A DNA stretch of 64,000 nt from Aquiflexum lacus (GCF_015476655.1 NZ_JABFHF010000013.1:93679-157678), one strand, 5' to 3'. Shown: positions 1-9,176, counted from the first letter of the stretch. Numbers and translations: made by a program. Notes: generated by a model from the sequence alone, not told the origin.

Positions 1-658
1 AGTTGTAATCAGCAGCAGAAAGCAGGATGCACTGGATGAAATGGCCGATAAACTTAGAAGCAAAGGATATGAAGTGACCGGTATAGCCTGCAATGTCGGA
101 AAAACAGAAGAATTGGAAAATCTGGTTCAAAAGACCATAGAATTATATGGACAGTTAGATGTCTTGGTCAACAATGCTGCGAGTAATCCGGTGTTTGGTC
201 CTGTGCATGATACCAGTCTGGAAGCTTTTGATAAGATCATGGAAGTCAATGTCAGGGCACCTTTTCACCTGATGAATCTTTGTTTTCCATACTTAAGGTC
301 TTCCCCTATAGCTTCAGTCATTAACATCAGTTCAATTGGTGGGATTTCCCCCGAACAAGGATTGGGCATCTACAGTGTCAGCAAAGCTGCATTGATCTCC
401 CTTACCAAAGTTTATGCAAGAGAATGGGGGGACCACAAAATAAGGGTAAATGCCATTTGTCCGGGTTTGATTAAAACCAAATTCTCTGAAGCCCTGTGGA
501 GCAACGACAAAATCATGCAGCATATCATAAAAAAACTCTCCATAAAAAGAGCTGGAACAAGTGAGGAAATCGGGGCTGTTGCACTCTTTTTGGCTTCAAA
601 AGCTTCCTCTTATACCACAGGAGCAGTTCTGACAGCAGATGGTGGTTTCACAATTTAA
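1..658 (+). CDS. SDR-family oxidoreductase, 5' end outside window
   Basis: Short-chain dehydrogenase/reductase using NAD(P)H. The reading frame is open to the first base of the window, and the residues before the first internal ATG (position 41) read like the end of the cofactor-binding beta2 strand (VVISSRK), so the gene begins upstream and the GxxxGxG motif is missing only because of the window edge. Visible SDR landmarks are NNAA, the catalytic Ser in NISSIGG and the YSVSK catalytic Tyr/Lys pair, then a normal C-terminus (TADGGF). It lies 12 bp before an acyl-CoA dehydrogenase and reads as the first visible gene of a fatty-acyl catabolic operon. Substrate cannot be told from sequence. Confidence 0.9.
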   Translation, partial: VVISSRKQDALDEMADKLRSKGYEVTGIACNVGKTEELENLVQKTIELYGQLDVLVNNAASNPVFGPVHDTSLEAFDKIMEVNVRAPFHLMNLCFPYLRSSPIASVINISSIGGISPEQGLGIYSVSKAALISLTKVYAREWGDHKIRVNAICPGLIKTKFSEALWSNDKIMQHIIKKLSIKRAGTSEEIGAVALFLASKASSYTTGAVLTADGGFTI

Positions 659-670
659 ATCAGTTTATCC

Positions 671-1882
671 ATGAGCAATTCGGAATTCCTGACTTCAAGC
701 CGCACAGAAGAACTATTACCAAAGTACCGGGCATTTTTAAAGGAACATCTTTATCCAATTGAAAAAGAAATAATTTATGGGTCTTTCAAAGCACACCTGC
801 CTCAATTAAATTCCTTACGGCAGTTGGCCAAAAAAGAAAAACTCTTTGCTCCACATCTTTCAGAATCTGAAGGTGGCCTAGGGCTATCTTTGTTTGAATT
901 TGCCGGAATCTCGGAAGTTTTGGGCAGCAGTCCTTTGGGACATTATATTTTTAATTGTCAGGCACCTGACATAGGCAATATGGAATTGATGCATCAGTTT
1001 GCCAGCAAAGAACTTAAAGATCAATATCTGAAGCCTTTGCAAAGAGGTGAAATAAGAAGCTGCTTTGCGATGACTGAACCGGAACACGCCGGAAGCAATC
1101 CCAAACATCTTTCCACTCTAGCCATAAGAGATGGTGACAATTATATCATCAATGGACACAAATGGTTTACCTCCTCAGCAGATGGGGCAAGTTTTACCAT
1201 AGTAATGGCTGTCACCGATCCCCAAAATCCAAACCCTTATCAAAGAGCAAGCATGATTTTAGTGCCTTTGGACAATCCCGGATATAAACTGATCAGGAAT
1301 ATCCCTATCATGGGAGATGTGGGAGAAGATTATATGTCTCATGGAGAAGTAAGCTTCACGGATTGCCGGGTGCCTGTAAGCAATCTTATAGGTTCTGAAG
1401 GACAGGGTTTTGTTTTAGCCCAAGAAAGATTGGGGCCAGGAAGAATCCATCATTGCATGAGATGGATAGGCATCTGCGAAAGAGCTTTGGATTTGATGTG
1501 CAAAAGGGCAGTCTACAGAGAATTGGATCCGGGAAGACCATTAGCCTCTCAACAAACGATCCAAAACTGGATTGCTGAATGCTCTGCATCCATCAAGGCT
1601 TCAAGATTGATGGTCATGAACACAGCTTATCAAATAGAAAAATTTGGGGCCAAAGCTGCCAAAGAAGATATTTCAACCATCAAGTTTTTTGTTTCCGACG
1701 TACTGATGAAAGTATTGGATAAGGCCATTCAGGTGCATGGAGGCTTGGGAATAACAGATGATACCTTACTTTCTTTCTGGTACCGACATGAACGTGGGGC
1801 AAGAATTTATGATGGACCGGACGAAGTGCATAAGTCTGTTTTGGCCAGGAGCATTTTAAAACCCTACATGAATCATGAATAA
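671..1882 (+). CDS. acyl-CoA dehydrogenase, ACAD11-like
   Basis: FAD-dependent alpha,beta-dehydrogenation of an acyl-CoA in the cytoplasm. The 403-residue protein has the full ACAD layout: helical N-domain, central beta domain with the flavin motif FAMTEPEHAGSNP near residue 135, and a C-terminal helical domain with VHGGLG. The C-terminal motif GPDEVH (about 382-387) is typical of the ACAD10/ACAD11 branch. The stop overlaps the start of the next gene, an APH-like kinase, by 8 bp, so the two are translationally coupled. In mammals these two domains are fused in ACAD10/ACAD11, which strengthens the subfamily call. The acyl substrate is not known. Confidence 0.9.
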   Translation: MSNSEFLTSSRTEELLPKYRAFLKEHLYPIEKEIIYGSFKAHLPQLNSLRQLAKKEKLFAPHLSESEGGLGLSLFEFAGISEVLGSSPLGHYIFNCQAPDIGNMELMHQFASKELKDQYLKPLQRGEIRSCFAMTEPEHAGSNPKHLSTLAIRDGDNYIINGHKWFTSSADGASFTIVMAVTDPQNPNPYQRASMILVPLDNPGYKLIRNIPIMGDVGEDYMSHGEVSFTDCRVPVSNLIGSEGQGFVLAQERLGPGRIHHCMRWIGICERALDLMCKRAVYRELDPGRPLASQQTIQNWIAECSASIKASRLMVMNTAYQIEKFGAKAAKEDISTIKFFVSDVLMKVLDKAIQVHGGLGITDDTLLSFWYRHERGARIYDGPDEVHKSVLARSILKPYMNHE

Positions 1883-2906
1883 AGAACCTAAAGGACTGGA
1901 AAATCTTTTCCCGTATTTAGAAAACAAACTGAAACTTGATCCTCAATCTACGATTATCAGTCAATTTAAAGGCGGGTATTCCAACCTTACCTATTTAATC
2001 CAATCACCATCCGGGCAATATGTACTCAGGAGACCACCTTTGGGATTGAAAATCAGTAAAGCCCATGATATGGTAAGGGAATTTCGGATTTTGGAAGCAT
2101 TAAAAAAGGCCGGTTATAAAAAAATCCCTGATCCCATTATCTGCTGTGAGGATGAAGATGTGATCGGTGCGCCTTTTTTTATCATGGAAAAAGTGGAAGG
2201 GCTGATTTTGAGGAACAGGATTCCTGAAGGATTGGATTTGAATACGGATTTTTTTAGAAAACTATCCCAGAACACCATGGACGGTCTTTTGGAACTTCAT
2301 CATTTGGAATTGGAAGAATCAGGTTTGTCGGAATTGGGAAAACCCCATGGATATGTTGAAAGGCAAGTTCATGGCTGGTCTGAAAGATATTTTCGATCCA
2401 AGACTGATGAACTCGCAGAGATGGAAACTGTCAGTGATTGGCTTAAAACAAATATGCCGAAAAATGAAAATATCGGATTTATCCACAATGATTACAAATA
2501 TGACAATCTTGTATTGACAGGACCGGAAGATCCGGAAATCAAAGCTGTTTTGGATTGGGAAATGGCTACTGTTGGGGACCCCTTGATGGATTTGGGAACT
2601 TCTCTTGCCTATTGGGCGGAAGCAAAGGACCCTGACACATTAAAAATGTTTAATCTCACCCACCCACAGGGAAATTTTTCCAGACAGGATGCCATTGACT
2701 ACTATGCCTCCAAAAGCAATCTGAAACTGGACCATATTTTATTCTATTATGCTTTTGGCTTATTTAAAGTTGGTGTAATTGCGCAACAAATTTATAAAAG
2801 ATATACCTTGGGATTTTCACAGGATCCCCGATTTGCAGGTTTGATTCATGTGGTCAGAGCTTGTGGAAAAACAGCATTAAAAAGTATCAAAACGGAAAAA
2901 ATATAA
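1875..2906 (+). CDS. phosphotransferase family protein (APH-like, ACAD10/11 kinase-domain type)
   Basis: Aminoglycoside-phosphotransferase-fold small-molecule kinase of 343 residues. It shows the Brenner-type catalytic loop HNDYKYDN near residue 204 and the metal-binding segment VLDWEMATVGDP near 225. Family context says these ACAD-linked kinases act on hydroxyacyl-CoA intermediates rather than antibiotics: the mammalian ACAD10/11 kinase domain phosphorylates 4-hydroxyacyl-CoA before elimination by the ACAD domain. Overlap with the preceding ACAD gene (8 bp) and a 4-bp gap to the next gene support a single operon. Antibiotic resistance is unlikely. Confidence 0.87.
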   Translation: MNKEPKGLENLFPYLENKLKLDPQSTIISQFKGGYSNLTYLIQSPSGQYVLRRPPLGLKISKAHDMVREFRILEALKKAGYKKIPDPIICCEDEDVIGAPFFIMEKVEGLILRNRIPEGLDLNTDFFRKLSQNTMDGLLELHHLELEESGLSELGKPHGYVERQVHGWSERYFRSKTDELAEMETVSDWLKTNMPKNENIGFIHNDYKYDNLVLTGPEDPEIKAVLDWEMATVGDPLMDLGTSLAYWAEAKDPDTLKMFNLTHPQGNFSRQDAIDYYASKSNLKLDHILFYYAFGLFKVGVIAQQIYKRYTLGFSQDPRFAGLIHVVRACGKTALKSIKTEKI

Positions 2907-2910
2907 ATTC

Positions 2911-3789
2911 ATGAAAATCAAAAATGTTTGCATTTTAGGCTCAGGTACTCTGGGAACAAGAGTAGCGCTCCAATCCGCTTTATCCGGGTACAAAGTTGCT
3001 GTGTATGACATCAGTCCTGCAGCTTTGGACAATTCAAAAAAATTAATGGAAAAAATAGTACGTCAATTGGCCAAAAGCAGTGGTTTGGAGGCTGAAGCCG
3101 GACTAAATGCGATTTCAGGTATAACTTTTACTGACAACCCGAACGTAGCTGTTTTGGATGCGGACATCATCAATGAAAGTGTATTGGAAGAAGTAGAAGT
3201 CAAAAATCAAGTTTGGGAGTTATTTGGAAAAATTGCACCTGAAAAAACCATTTTCACTACCAATACATCATTCCTACTTCCTTCCATGTTTGCGGACATC
3301 TCGGGACATCCTGCCAAATTCTGTGCTTTACATTTCCATGATGTGTTTTATGCTAAAGTGGTAGATATTATGCCACATTCCGGTACGGATGAAAAATTAA
3401 TACCCATCTTAATGGAATTTGGAAAATCCTTGGAACAAGTACCGGTTTTGGTTAAAAAAGAGAATCCCGGCTATATATTCAACAGCATGTTGATGGCTTT
3501 TATTGGTGCAGCAGGGAAGTTGCTGACAGGTGAGGTAGCAAGTATTGAGGATATAGATAAGTCCTGGATGGTCAATTTCAGGATGCCAAGTGGCCCCTTC
3601 GGTATTCTGGACACCATTGGTTTGGATACAGCATGGCATGTAACCCACAAAATGCCCGACAAAGCCTCACAAGCCTTTGCCGCACTTTTAAAAAAATATA
3701 TCGATGCAGGTAAACTTGGAGAAAAAACAGGAGAAGGATTTTATACCTATCCCAATCCAGCATACAAAACTCCAGGGTTTTTAAATTGA
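2911..3789 (+). CDS. 3-hydroxyacyl-CoA dehydrogenase family protein
   Basis: NAD-dependent beta-oxidation-type dehydrogenase, 292 residues, one Rossmann domain (GSGTLG near residue 10) followed by a helical C-domain, which is the normal single-function length. The active-site region keeps the Ser of NTSF and the catalytic His in ALHFHD near residue 141. The usual partner Glu of the V-E-I/V motif is Asp here (VVDIM), and the common HFFNP motif is HFHDV, so this is a divergent branch. Last gene of the four-gene acyl-CoA operon; 275 bp of sequence without a recognisable gene or clear hairpin follows it. Confidence 0.88.
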   Translation: MKIKNVCILGSGTLGTRVALQSALSGYKVAVYDISPAALDNSKKLMEKIVRQLAKSSGLEAEAGLNAISGITFTDNPNVAVLDADIINESVLEEVEVKNQVWELFGKIAPEKTIFTTNTSFLLPSMFADISGHPAKFCALHFHDVFYAKVVDIMPHSGTDEKLIPILMEFGKSLEQVPVLVKKENPGYIFNSMLMAFIGAAGKLLTGEVASIEDIDKSWMVNFRMPSGPFGILDTIGLDTAWHVTHKMPDKASQAFAALLKKYIDAGKLGEKTGEGFYTYPNPAYKTPGFLN

Positions 3790-4064
3790 ATTTTCAATTT
3801 CGGTTTTTTGGGATTGTTGGCAGGATATCCCAAGGATAAAGAAAATCAAACCACATAATCCAAAGTATTTCATATCAAAAGTATCATTAGGTTTCCAATA
3901 AATTTGAAATGGTCATTGTCATTCAAGAAGGGATATAGCAACAAATGGGCTTGGAAATATCAGATTCCTCTGTGAAAATCTCTAACTGACCCAAATGGCT
4001 TAACGGAATACTTTTCATTATGCCAATAAAGGTTTGTGGATTATTAAAATAGATTCTATTCAGA

Positions 4065-4838
4065 TTATTTCTCAGCAATAACCAGCATTTCAAAATCCTC
4101 AGTTGTTAAGGTGTCGTTTCTTGAAAAAGCTCCCAAATGTGCTCCATTGATATCTATTTTAGTATATCCCAATGATTTCAGCATCCATTTTATTTCACTT
4201 GGCACATAATACCTTTCATTGCTTTCAATTGATTTTTTATTCCCGTCATCATCAATAAAATCAGTAATAGAGTGATCTCTAAAGGTCATTAAATCAAAAG
4301 TATTACTGCGATAGGTCGTACCAGTTGATCCATTTTCCTTATTGGTGAAGGCTTCGACAGAATGGTAGAGTGGAAATAAACCATTGAGCGTAGTGAAAAT
4401 GAATTTGCCTTTGTTTTTTAATGATTTGGTAACCTGCTTCAATATTTCATAATTCATTTCATCGGTTTCCATCAAAGGAAATCCTCCTTCACATAGCATG
4501 ATGGCAACATCAAATTCATTGAGGAAAGGAAGGTCTCTGGCATCAGCTTCAATAAAGTTGATCTGAAGATTAAGAAGTGCTGCTTTTTCCTTTGCCCTTT
4601 TTAATTGAGATGCAGAAAGATCTATTCCTGTAATATCATAACCTCTTTTTGTCAATTCGATGCTGTGCCGACCTGTCCCACAACCAACATCCAAGATTTT
4701 TAAGGTTTTATTAAAATCAAGCTCCTTTTCGAGAAAATCACATTCCCCAACCGTGCCTTGGGTAAACTCCTCTTGGTCGTACTTTTGAGCAAAGTTCTCA
4801 AACATTGCTTCATACCATTGTTTCTTAATTTCCATCAT
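4065..4838 (-). CDS. class I SAM-dependent methyltransferase
   Basis: A 257-residue methyltransferase with the Methyltransf_25/11 fold. Motif I is ILDVGCGTGRHS near residues 45-57, the acidic residue after beta2 is in ITGIDLS, and motif II-like EADARDLPF follows. The target is not recognisable; the acidic YDQEEF N-terminus and short C-terminus resemble small-molecule methyltransferases. Two ATGs lie side by side at the start; the first is used here. It stands alone, divergent from the upstream acyl-CoA operon in orientation and 43 bp downstream of the next minus-strand gene's start region. Confidence 0.85.
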   Translation of the reverse strand: MMEIKKQWYEAMFENFAQKYDQEEFTQGTVGECDFLEKELDFNKTLKILDVGCGTGRHSIELTKRGYDITGIDLSASQLKRAKEKAALLNLQINFIEADARDLPFLNEFDVAIMLCEGGFPLMETDEMNYEILKQVTKSLKNKGKFIFTTLNGLFPLYHSVEAFTNKENGSTGTTYRSNTFDLMTFRDHSITDFIDDDGNKKSIESNERYYVPSEIKWMLKSLGYTKIDINGAHLGAFSRNDTLTTEDFEMLVIAEK

Positions 4839-4881
4839 GTTATTTAATTTATAGCATTGATTTTCAATTAATTAAATTACT

Positions 4882-6315
4882 TTACTTAACTGAAAGGATT
4901 ATCCTTCTATAAGATACCAATTCGTGGGTGCCATTATCTCTTACCTCCAGTATCAGGTGAATTTCAGAATTGCCGATATCTCGAGGAAGCTCTAATTCCT
5001 GCTTCTTTTTGTTGGGTTCATTTAAAAAAAACTGACCCTTATAGCTACTAGCCTCTTGGTAATAAAACCAATTGAAATTGATTACATCCCCATCAGGATC
5101 AAATGATCCTGATGCATCCAAAATGACCCTGGCGCCGGGTTCTTCTTTTATTCTGATAATTTGATTGCCTCCTGCACTATTGATTAGGGCAACAGGTTCA
5201 TGATTTACCTCCTCAGGACCTTTGGTGGAATATTGTAACCTGTTCAAAAAACTGGTTTTTGCAGCGGGGATCCATCGTTCCAATTCGCTTCTTTCCAATC
5301 CACAGGTATGAAAATAGCCATCCGGAAATTGCTCTCCCATAGACCGGAACATGCTGCCCCAACTTCCCTGGGTAGGGTCCAATGGATCATTGAGACCAAG
5401 TGCGGCACTAATCAGGTACAGAAAAGCAGGCGTATCCCCTTCTCCCCCATGATCATAATATGCTGACATCGGACCATTGCCATTGACTTCTTTTTGATCC
5501 ATCACCTTTAAATACTTCCAAAAATGTCCATTGTCATGTAAAAACCAGGCTGGATTAACCCTTTCACTTTTGAAAGTTGAGGTTACAGTTCCCATATTAT
5601 TACACTTCAAAGCCTGAACTTTATCCAGGTCTATCATATAATCAAAAGTGATGTCCTGAAGAAGAATTCCGAAAATGTGGATCTTGGTTAGAAGTTTCTT
5701 GAATTTTTCCTCCCCCTTTCTTTCTCTGTAGCGGTATAGTGCCTGAACAAATGTAATGGGGCCTCCCCACATTTGCACGAAAATCGGCCGGTCATCTTCT
5801 TTATCAAAAACCTCCTGAAGATATTCGCTACCCTCTGAATCTTTTGGTTCCCCGTTAGGATTCAGCCCATCTCCTATCCAATCATGAAAGGTAATATCAC
5901 CCCATTCACTTTCCACATATCGGCCCGCGATTTCCTGCGCAAATTTCTTCTCATTTGTTAGCCAAATAATTGGCAATGCCCCTCTTCCTTTTTTTGTGAC
6001 GCCTGCAAGTTCAGCATAGCTAGGAAAATCTTCATGATGTCTTTTAAGTTGTGCATATTCTTCCCGGTAAGCATCCAAAATATTATTGACCTTGATCCAA
6101 GGACCATCTTGATTATAGTTAAAATCCGGTAGTTGTTGGGTGATAATGATGGCTTCTGTATCAAAATAATGCGAATAATAAAGATACCTGATCAGGGAAT
6201 TACCGTCATCATGGGTCATATCCGTCATGATCACCACACGGTATTTTTCCTGCGCCATGGAAGGAACGCCAATTATGGATAAGATGAGAAGGAAAGAGAA
6301 AATATATCTTTTCAT
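4882..6315 (-). CDS. secreted nucleoside-hydrolase-like protein (DUF1593 / Sde182 type)
   Basis: Exported protein of 477 residues with a signal peptide (hydrophobic stretch to about 21, cleavage after SMAQ). The N-terminal domain carries MTDMTHDDGNS, the Asp-rich motif of the inosine/uridine-preferring nucleoside hydrolase fold used by DUF1593. The last ~110 residues form a beta-rich domain (LDASGSFDPDGD is typical of a PKD-like Sde182 C-terminal domain, described in a cellulose-binding protein). Such proteins often sit near glycan-degradation genes in Bacteroidota. Whether it hydrolyses nucleosides or glycosides cannot be decided. GH43 lies 1.1 kb away on the same strand. Confidence 0.8.
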   Translation of the reverse strand: MKRYIFSFLLILSIIGVPSMAQEKYRVVIMTDMTHDDGNSLIRYLYYSHYFDTEAIIITQQLPDFNYNQDGPWIKVNNILDAYREEYAQLKRHHEDFPSYAELAGVTKKGRGALPIIWLTNEKKFAQEIAGRYVESEWGDITFHDWIGDGLNPNGEPKDSEGSEYLQEVFDKEDDRPIFVQMWGGPITFVQALYRYRERKGEEKFKKLLTKIHIFGILLQDITFDYMIDLDKVQALKCNNMGTVTSTFKSERVNPAWFLHDNGHFWKYLKVMDQKEVNGNGPMSAYYDHGGEGDTPAFLYLISAALGLNDPLDPTQGSWGSMFRSMGEQFPDGYFHTCGLERSELERWIPAAKTSFLNRLQYSTKGPEEVNHEPVALINSAGGNQIIRIKEEPGARVILDASGSFDPDGDVINFNWFYYQEASSYKGQFFLNEPNKKKQELELPRDIGNSEIHLILEVRDNGTHELVSYRRIILSVK

Positions 6316-6457
6316 GGGACTGAATGTGAATCACTAGAAAATATAACTTGAAAACATCTATAAACAAATCAAAACTATTTTATCGGCAAATTGAAAAGGA
6401 ATAATCATAAATTTGATTTTCCATGTTTACCTCTAAAACTTAAAGCCTTTCGATCCT

Positions 6458-6994
6458 ATGCAAATAAAAATCAAAGATCTCCTCCTGATTCACGGACTTA
6501 AATCTATGCCTATTGTATCTTTGATGACAGTAATCGTGTTCATCTCATGCTCCGGAAACAATGCAGGCAAGAGCGAATCAGAAAGCACATTGACCGAACA
6601 GGCTGGAAAGACTTTTTCTGAAATCAATCTGGAAACTTTTGGATACCTGGAAGAAGTCATGGGCTGTAGTTGTTATTTGGCGACAGACAGTCTTCAATTC
6701 CGACAGCAAAATTTTATTTATGCAGAAAAATATGGTCTTCCGGATAAAAAAGATTTTGGCTTCATCAAATTGGACAATCAATTGATCCGATTGGAAGTCC
6801 TTTCTGTAGAAAACAATTCAGAGGAATCTTCGAGAAATGTAAGGTTAGGAAATGAACAGGTAGAAGTTTGGTTGAAACTCAAGTTAAGCGAAAGCAACGA
6901 GCCTGAAGTATTACCTGCTAAGGGCGAAATTCAAATACATATTCCAGACCGTCTTCCATGGATCCAAACAGTGGTTGGGACTTGCGGATGCTAA
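6458..6994 (+). CDS. hypothetical lipoprotein
   Basis: A 178-residue protein with an N-terminal hydrophobic segment ending in the lipobox FISC-SG (Cys near residue 31), so probably lipid-anchored. The n-region before the membrane segment is long; the internal ATG at residue 17 would give a more usual signal peptide. The mature part has a CSCYLATD motif and ends in GTCGC, giving four conserved-looking cysteines that could form disulfides or bind metal. No family recognised. Divergent from the DUF1593 gene and convergent with the CDGSH gene. Confidence 0.6.
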   Translation: MQIKIKDLLLIHGLKSMPIVSLMTVIVFISCSGNNAGKSESESTLTEQAGKTFSEINLETFGYLEEVMGCSCYLATDSLQFRQQNFIYAEKYGLPDKKDFGFIKLDNQLIRLEVLSVENNSEESSRNVRLGNEQVEVWLKLKLSESNEPEVLPAKGEIQIHIPDRLPWIQTVVGTCGC

Positions 6995-7020
6995 TTCAAA
7001 CAGCAGTAAAAACCTTTTAT

Positions 7021-7071
7021 AAAAAATGGCCTCGGTTAAATTGCCTTAAATCAACAACTAACCGAGGCCAT
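7021..7071 (-). terminator. intrinsic terminator of the CDGSH gene
   Basis: A perfect 13-bp inverted repeat (ATGGCCTCGGTTA at 7026-7038 and its complement at 7059-7071) with a 20-nt loop. On the minus strand the stem is followed by a run of six T (7021-7026 read as A on plus), so it terminates the minus-strand CDGSH gene. It also separates that gene from the convergent lipoprotein gene. Confidence 0.75.
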
Positions 7072-7091
7072 ATTCATTTGATCTCTAGGGA

Positions 7092-7316
7092 TTATACTTT
7101 TTTTGGCGGGAGGTCGAAAGCAACAGCATCGTGTTCCAAATGCCCACGATGTGAGCCGTCACAAAAAGGTTTGTTTTTGGACATTCCACAACGGCAAAGT
7201 CCCAATACAGTCCGACCTTGCAGTCCGTAAGCATTTCCTTGGGCATCCACAATTTCGAAGTCACCTTCTACCTTCAAAGATCCATTGGAATTAACAGTGA
7301 TTTTAGTATTAGCCAT
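7092..7316 (-). CDS. CDGSH iron-sulfur domain protein
   Basis: A 74-residue protein holding one complete CDGSH motif, CRCGMSKNKPFCDGSH, near residues 41-56. The three Cys and one His bind a redox-active, pH-labile [2Fe-2S] cluster in this family. The length equals a single-motif bacterial form. The N-terminal half is a short beta-strand lead (TKITVNSNGSLKVEGDF). It is monocistronic, with its own terminator just downstream. Role is probably electron or cluster transfer; the partner is not visible. Confidence 0.92.
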   Translation of the reverse strand: MANTKITVNSNGSLKVEGDFEIVDAQGNAYGLQGRTVLGLCRCGMSKNKPFCDGSHRGHLEHDAVAFDLPPKKV

Positions 7317-7452
7317 ATTTTTTCATTTAAAGTTTATATTAACAAACCTAGTTTAGGTAATTTAAACCAAACCGAAAAAGGTTTTTCATAATTTTAAAAT
7401 TTTAAACTTTCTATGATCTATTTCTCAGGCTTTTAAATATTTTGGTTTAACA

Positions 7453-8436
7453 TCAATCCAAAGGATTTGCCGGAACTCCTTCAAAGGTGATTTTGACAGG
7501 TATGATCAGGCCATTTTCGTCAAATTCCATCTTGTCAATACAAGTTACCCGGTGATTGCCATCCGTTTCACCCAACGGTCTGCGATGGTATACAATATAG
7601 TATTGGTCAGTTTTGGGAACATGCAAGACCGAATGATGTCCCGCACCGGTGGCCACTTCTGTATCCTGTTCCAATACTACTCCAATCCGCTCAAAAGGGC
7701 CAAAGGGATTGTCTGCAATCGCATAGGCTACTTTATAGTCAGGACCGGTCCAACCTCCCTCCGACCACATAAAATAATACTTCCCATCCCGCATAAACAT
7801 AAAGGGACCTTCCACATAACTTTCCGGTGTCACTTCTCTATAATATTCCCCATCGTCAAAAGGCTCCAAACCTGTAAAATCTTCGTTGAGTTTGACCACA
7901 TTGCATTTTCCCCAACCTCCATAATACATCAAAAAGCTTCCGTCTTTATCCTTGAAAATAAATTGGTCAATCGGCTGTGCTCCATTGATAATATCTTGGA
8001 TCAAAGGCTTGCCCAACAAATCCTTAAATGGCCCTTGTGGTTGGTCGGCAACAGCCACACCTATTCCCCCTACTTCTCCTTCATGCACATCATTGGCTGC
8101 AAAAAAGAGAAAATATTTGCCTTTGTTTTCAATTACCCCAGGTGCCCACATGGCAGAATCCGCCCAGGCCACTTCAGCTGTATCGATGATCCTTTCATGC
8201 TTGGTCCAATTGACCAAGTCAGGGGAAGAAAAACAATCCATAAAGACCTGTCTGTGGAATTTGTCGGAGTAAGTCGGGTAAATCCAATACGTATCCCCAT
8301 AAATAATCGCTTCAGGGTCGGCATACCATCCTTCGAAAAGGGGATTTCCGGAGAAGTGCAGGTTTTGGTTTTGTGGGCTGGATTTACATGATAAAACTAA
8401 AAATGCAAAAAGAAGAAGGTATGTTTTTTTTAGCAT
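7453..8436 (-). CDS. glycoside hydrolase family 43 lipoprotein
   Basis: Five-bladed beta-propeller glycosidase of 327 residues with lipobox LVLSC (Cys17), so anchored in an envelope membrane. The GH43 triad can be read: Asp40 in WYADPEA as general base, Asp157 in PIDQF as pKa modulator, and Glu209 in YVEGPF as general acid. The family acts mostly on arabinosides and xylosides, and some members are galactosidases. It lies about 5 kb from the GH2 genes of the carbohydrate locus, separated by toxin-antitoxin genes and others, so its membership in that locus is inference. Confidence 0.9.
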   Translation of the reverse strand: MLKKTYLLLFAFLVLSCKSSPQNQNLHFSGNPLFEGWYADPEAIIYGDTYWIYPTYSDKFHRQVFMDCFSSPDLVNWTKHERIIDTAEVAWADSAMWAPGVIENKGKYFLFFAANDVHEGEVGGIGVAVADQPQGPFKDLLGKPLIQDIINGAQPIDQFIFKDKDGSFLMYYGGWGKCNVVKLNEDFTGLEPFDDGEYYREVTPESYVEGPFMFMRDGKYYFMWSEGGWTGPDYKVAYAIADNPFGPFERIGVVLEQDTEVATGAGHHSVLHVPKTDQYYIVYHRRPLGETDGNHRVTCIDKMEFDENGLIIPVKITFEGVPANPLD

Positions 8437-8494
8437 GAGGCTTTGACTTGTAAAGGTGTATAAGGTTTCGGAATTCTTTCTTAATGATGTTTAT

Positions 8495-8791
8495 CTAAAT
8501 TTTACTCCTGGAATCTCCTGACCGGGTATCAAAGAAATTTAACAGAATAATCTCTTTTTCTGTCACTCTATAAAACAACCTGTTATGTTTTGTTATTAAG
8601 AAACCTCTTATTCCTAATTTTTCATTCTCAATTGTACCTAAAAATGGCTGATGAGATAATAGATCAACAATATCATAAGTTTTTCTTACAAAAGATTTCG
8701 TTACATTTTTGCCCCATCTTTTTTCTAAAAAATCTATGATCCTATTAAATTTTAATAAGGATCTTTTAGTCCATACTATTTCTTTAACCAT
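8495..8791 (-). CDS. RelE/ParE-family toxin
   Basis: A 98-residue basic protein of the ParE/RelE toxin superfamily: N-terminal KEIVWTKRSLL strand, helix pair with IDFLEKRWG, and the C-terminal core strands LFYRV and IILLNFFDTR. The start overlaps the end of the antitoxin gene by 16 bp, which fits coupled expression. The layout is repeated almost exactly by the pair at 10069-10585. RelE-like (mRNA cleavage) and ParE-like (gyrase) modes cannot be separated from sequence. Confidence 0.8.
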   Translation of the reverse strand: MVKEIVWTKRSLLKFNRIIDFLEKRWGKNVTKSFVRKTYDIVDLLSHQPFLGTIENEKLGIRGFLITKHNRLFYRVTEKEIILLNFFDTRSGDSRSKI

Positions 8792-9015
8792 TCGTCATGT
8801 TGTTTTTTAGCGACATCATGACGGACCAGGTTTTCAGGATCTTTACTTTCTTCAAAGCTGATCAACAATTCATTTTTTTCTTCCAAAGTCAAACTTTCCC
8901 AAAGCTTTCCTGATTCATTCAAATTTAATTTTTGAATCAATTCATAATAAACTTTGATTAACTCCTGATCATCAATCTGATCGATTAACTTATGAAACTT
9001 TTCTTTAATTAGCAT
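8776..9015 (-). CDS. antitoxin of the upstream RelE/ParE pair
   Basis: A 79-residue acidic, helical protein placed directly before a RelE/ParE toxin and overlapping it by 16 bp. The ATG at 9015 (LIKEKFHKLIDQID) is preferred over the TTG 30 bp upstream. The C-terminus (HDEWLKK) matches the end of the second antitoxin in this window (IQEWLKK), and both begin with a helix containing an I-T/D-I repeat, so the two are paralogues. No classic DNA-binding domain is obvious. Confidence 0.7.
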   Translation of the reverse strand: MLIKEKFHKLIDQIDDQELIKVYYELIQKLNLNESGKLWESLTLEEKNELLISFEESKDPENLVRHDVAKKQHDEWLKK

Positions 9016-9176
9016 TACCCTATGTCTTTGATTAATACAAACCAATTATAAAGATAAAAACAAATCTTAAAAATTCGGTTCATTTTTTAAATAGCAATGT
9101 TGCGTAAAACAGCTTGTAACTCAAATTGCTTGCATATAATATTTATTTTAAATTTTTATGAATGCTTGATCTAAAA

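Noticed and set aside
7552..8391. A 279-codon open frame on the plus strand
   Set aside because: It lies fully antisense to the GH43 gene, which has clear catalytic residues and a lipobox. The antisense frame has no domain and reads as a shadow of the real codons.
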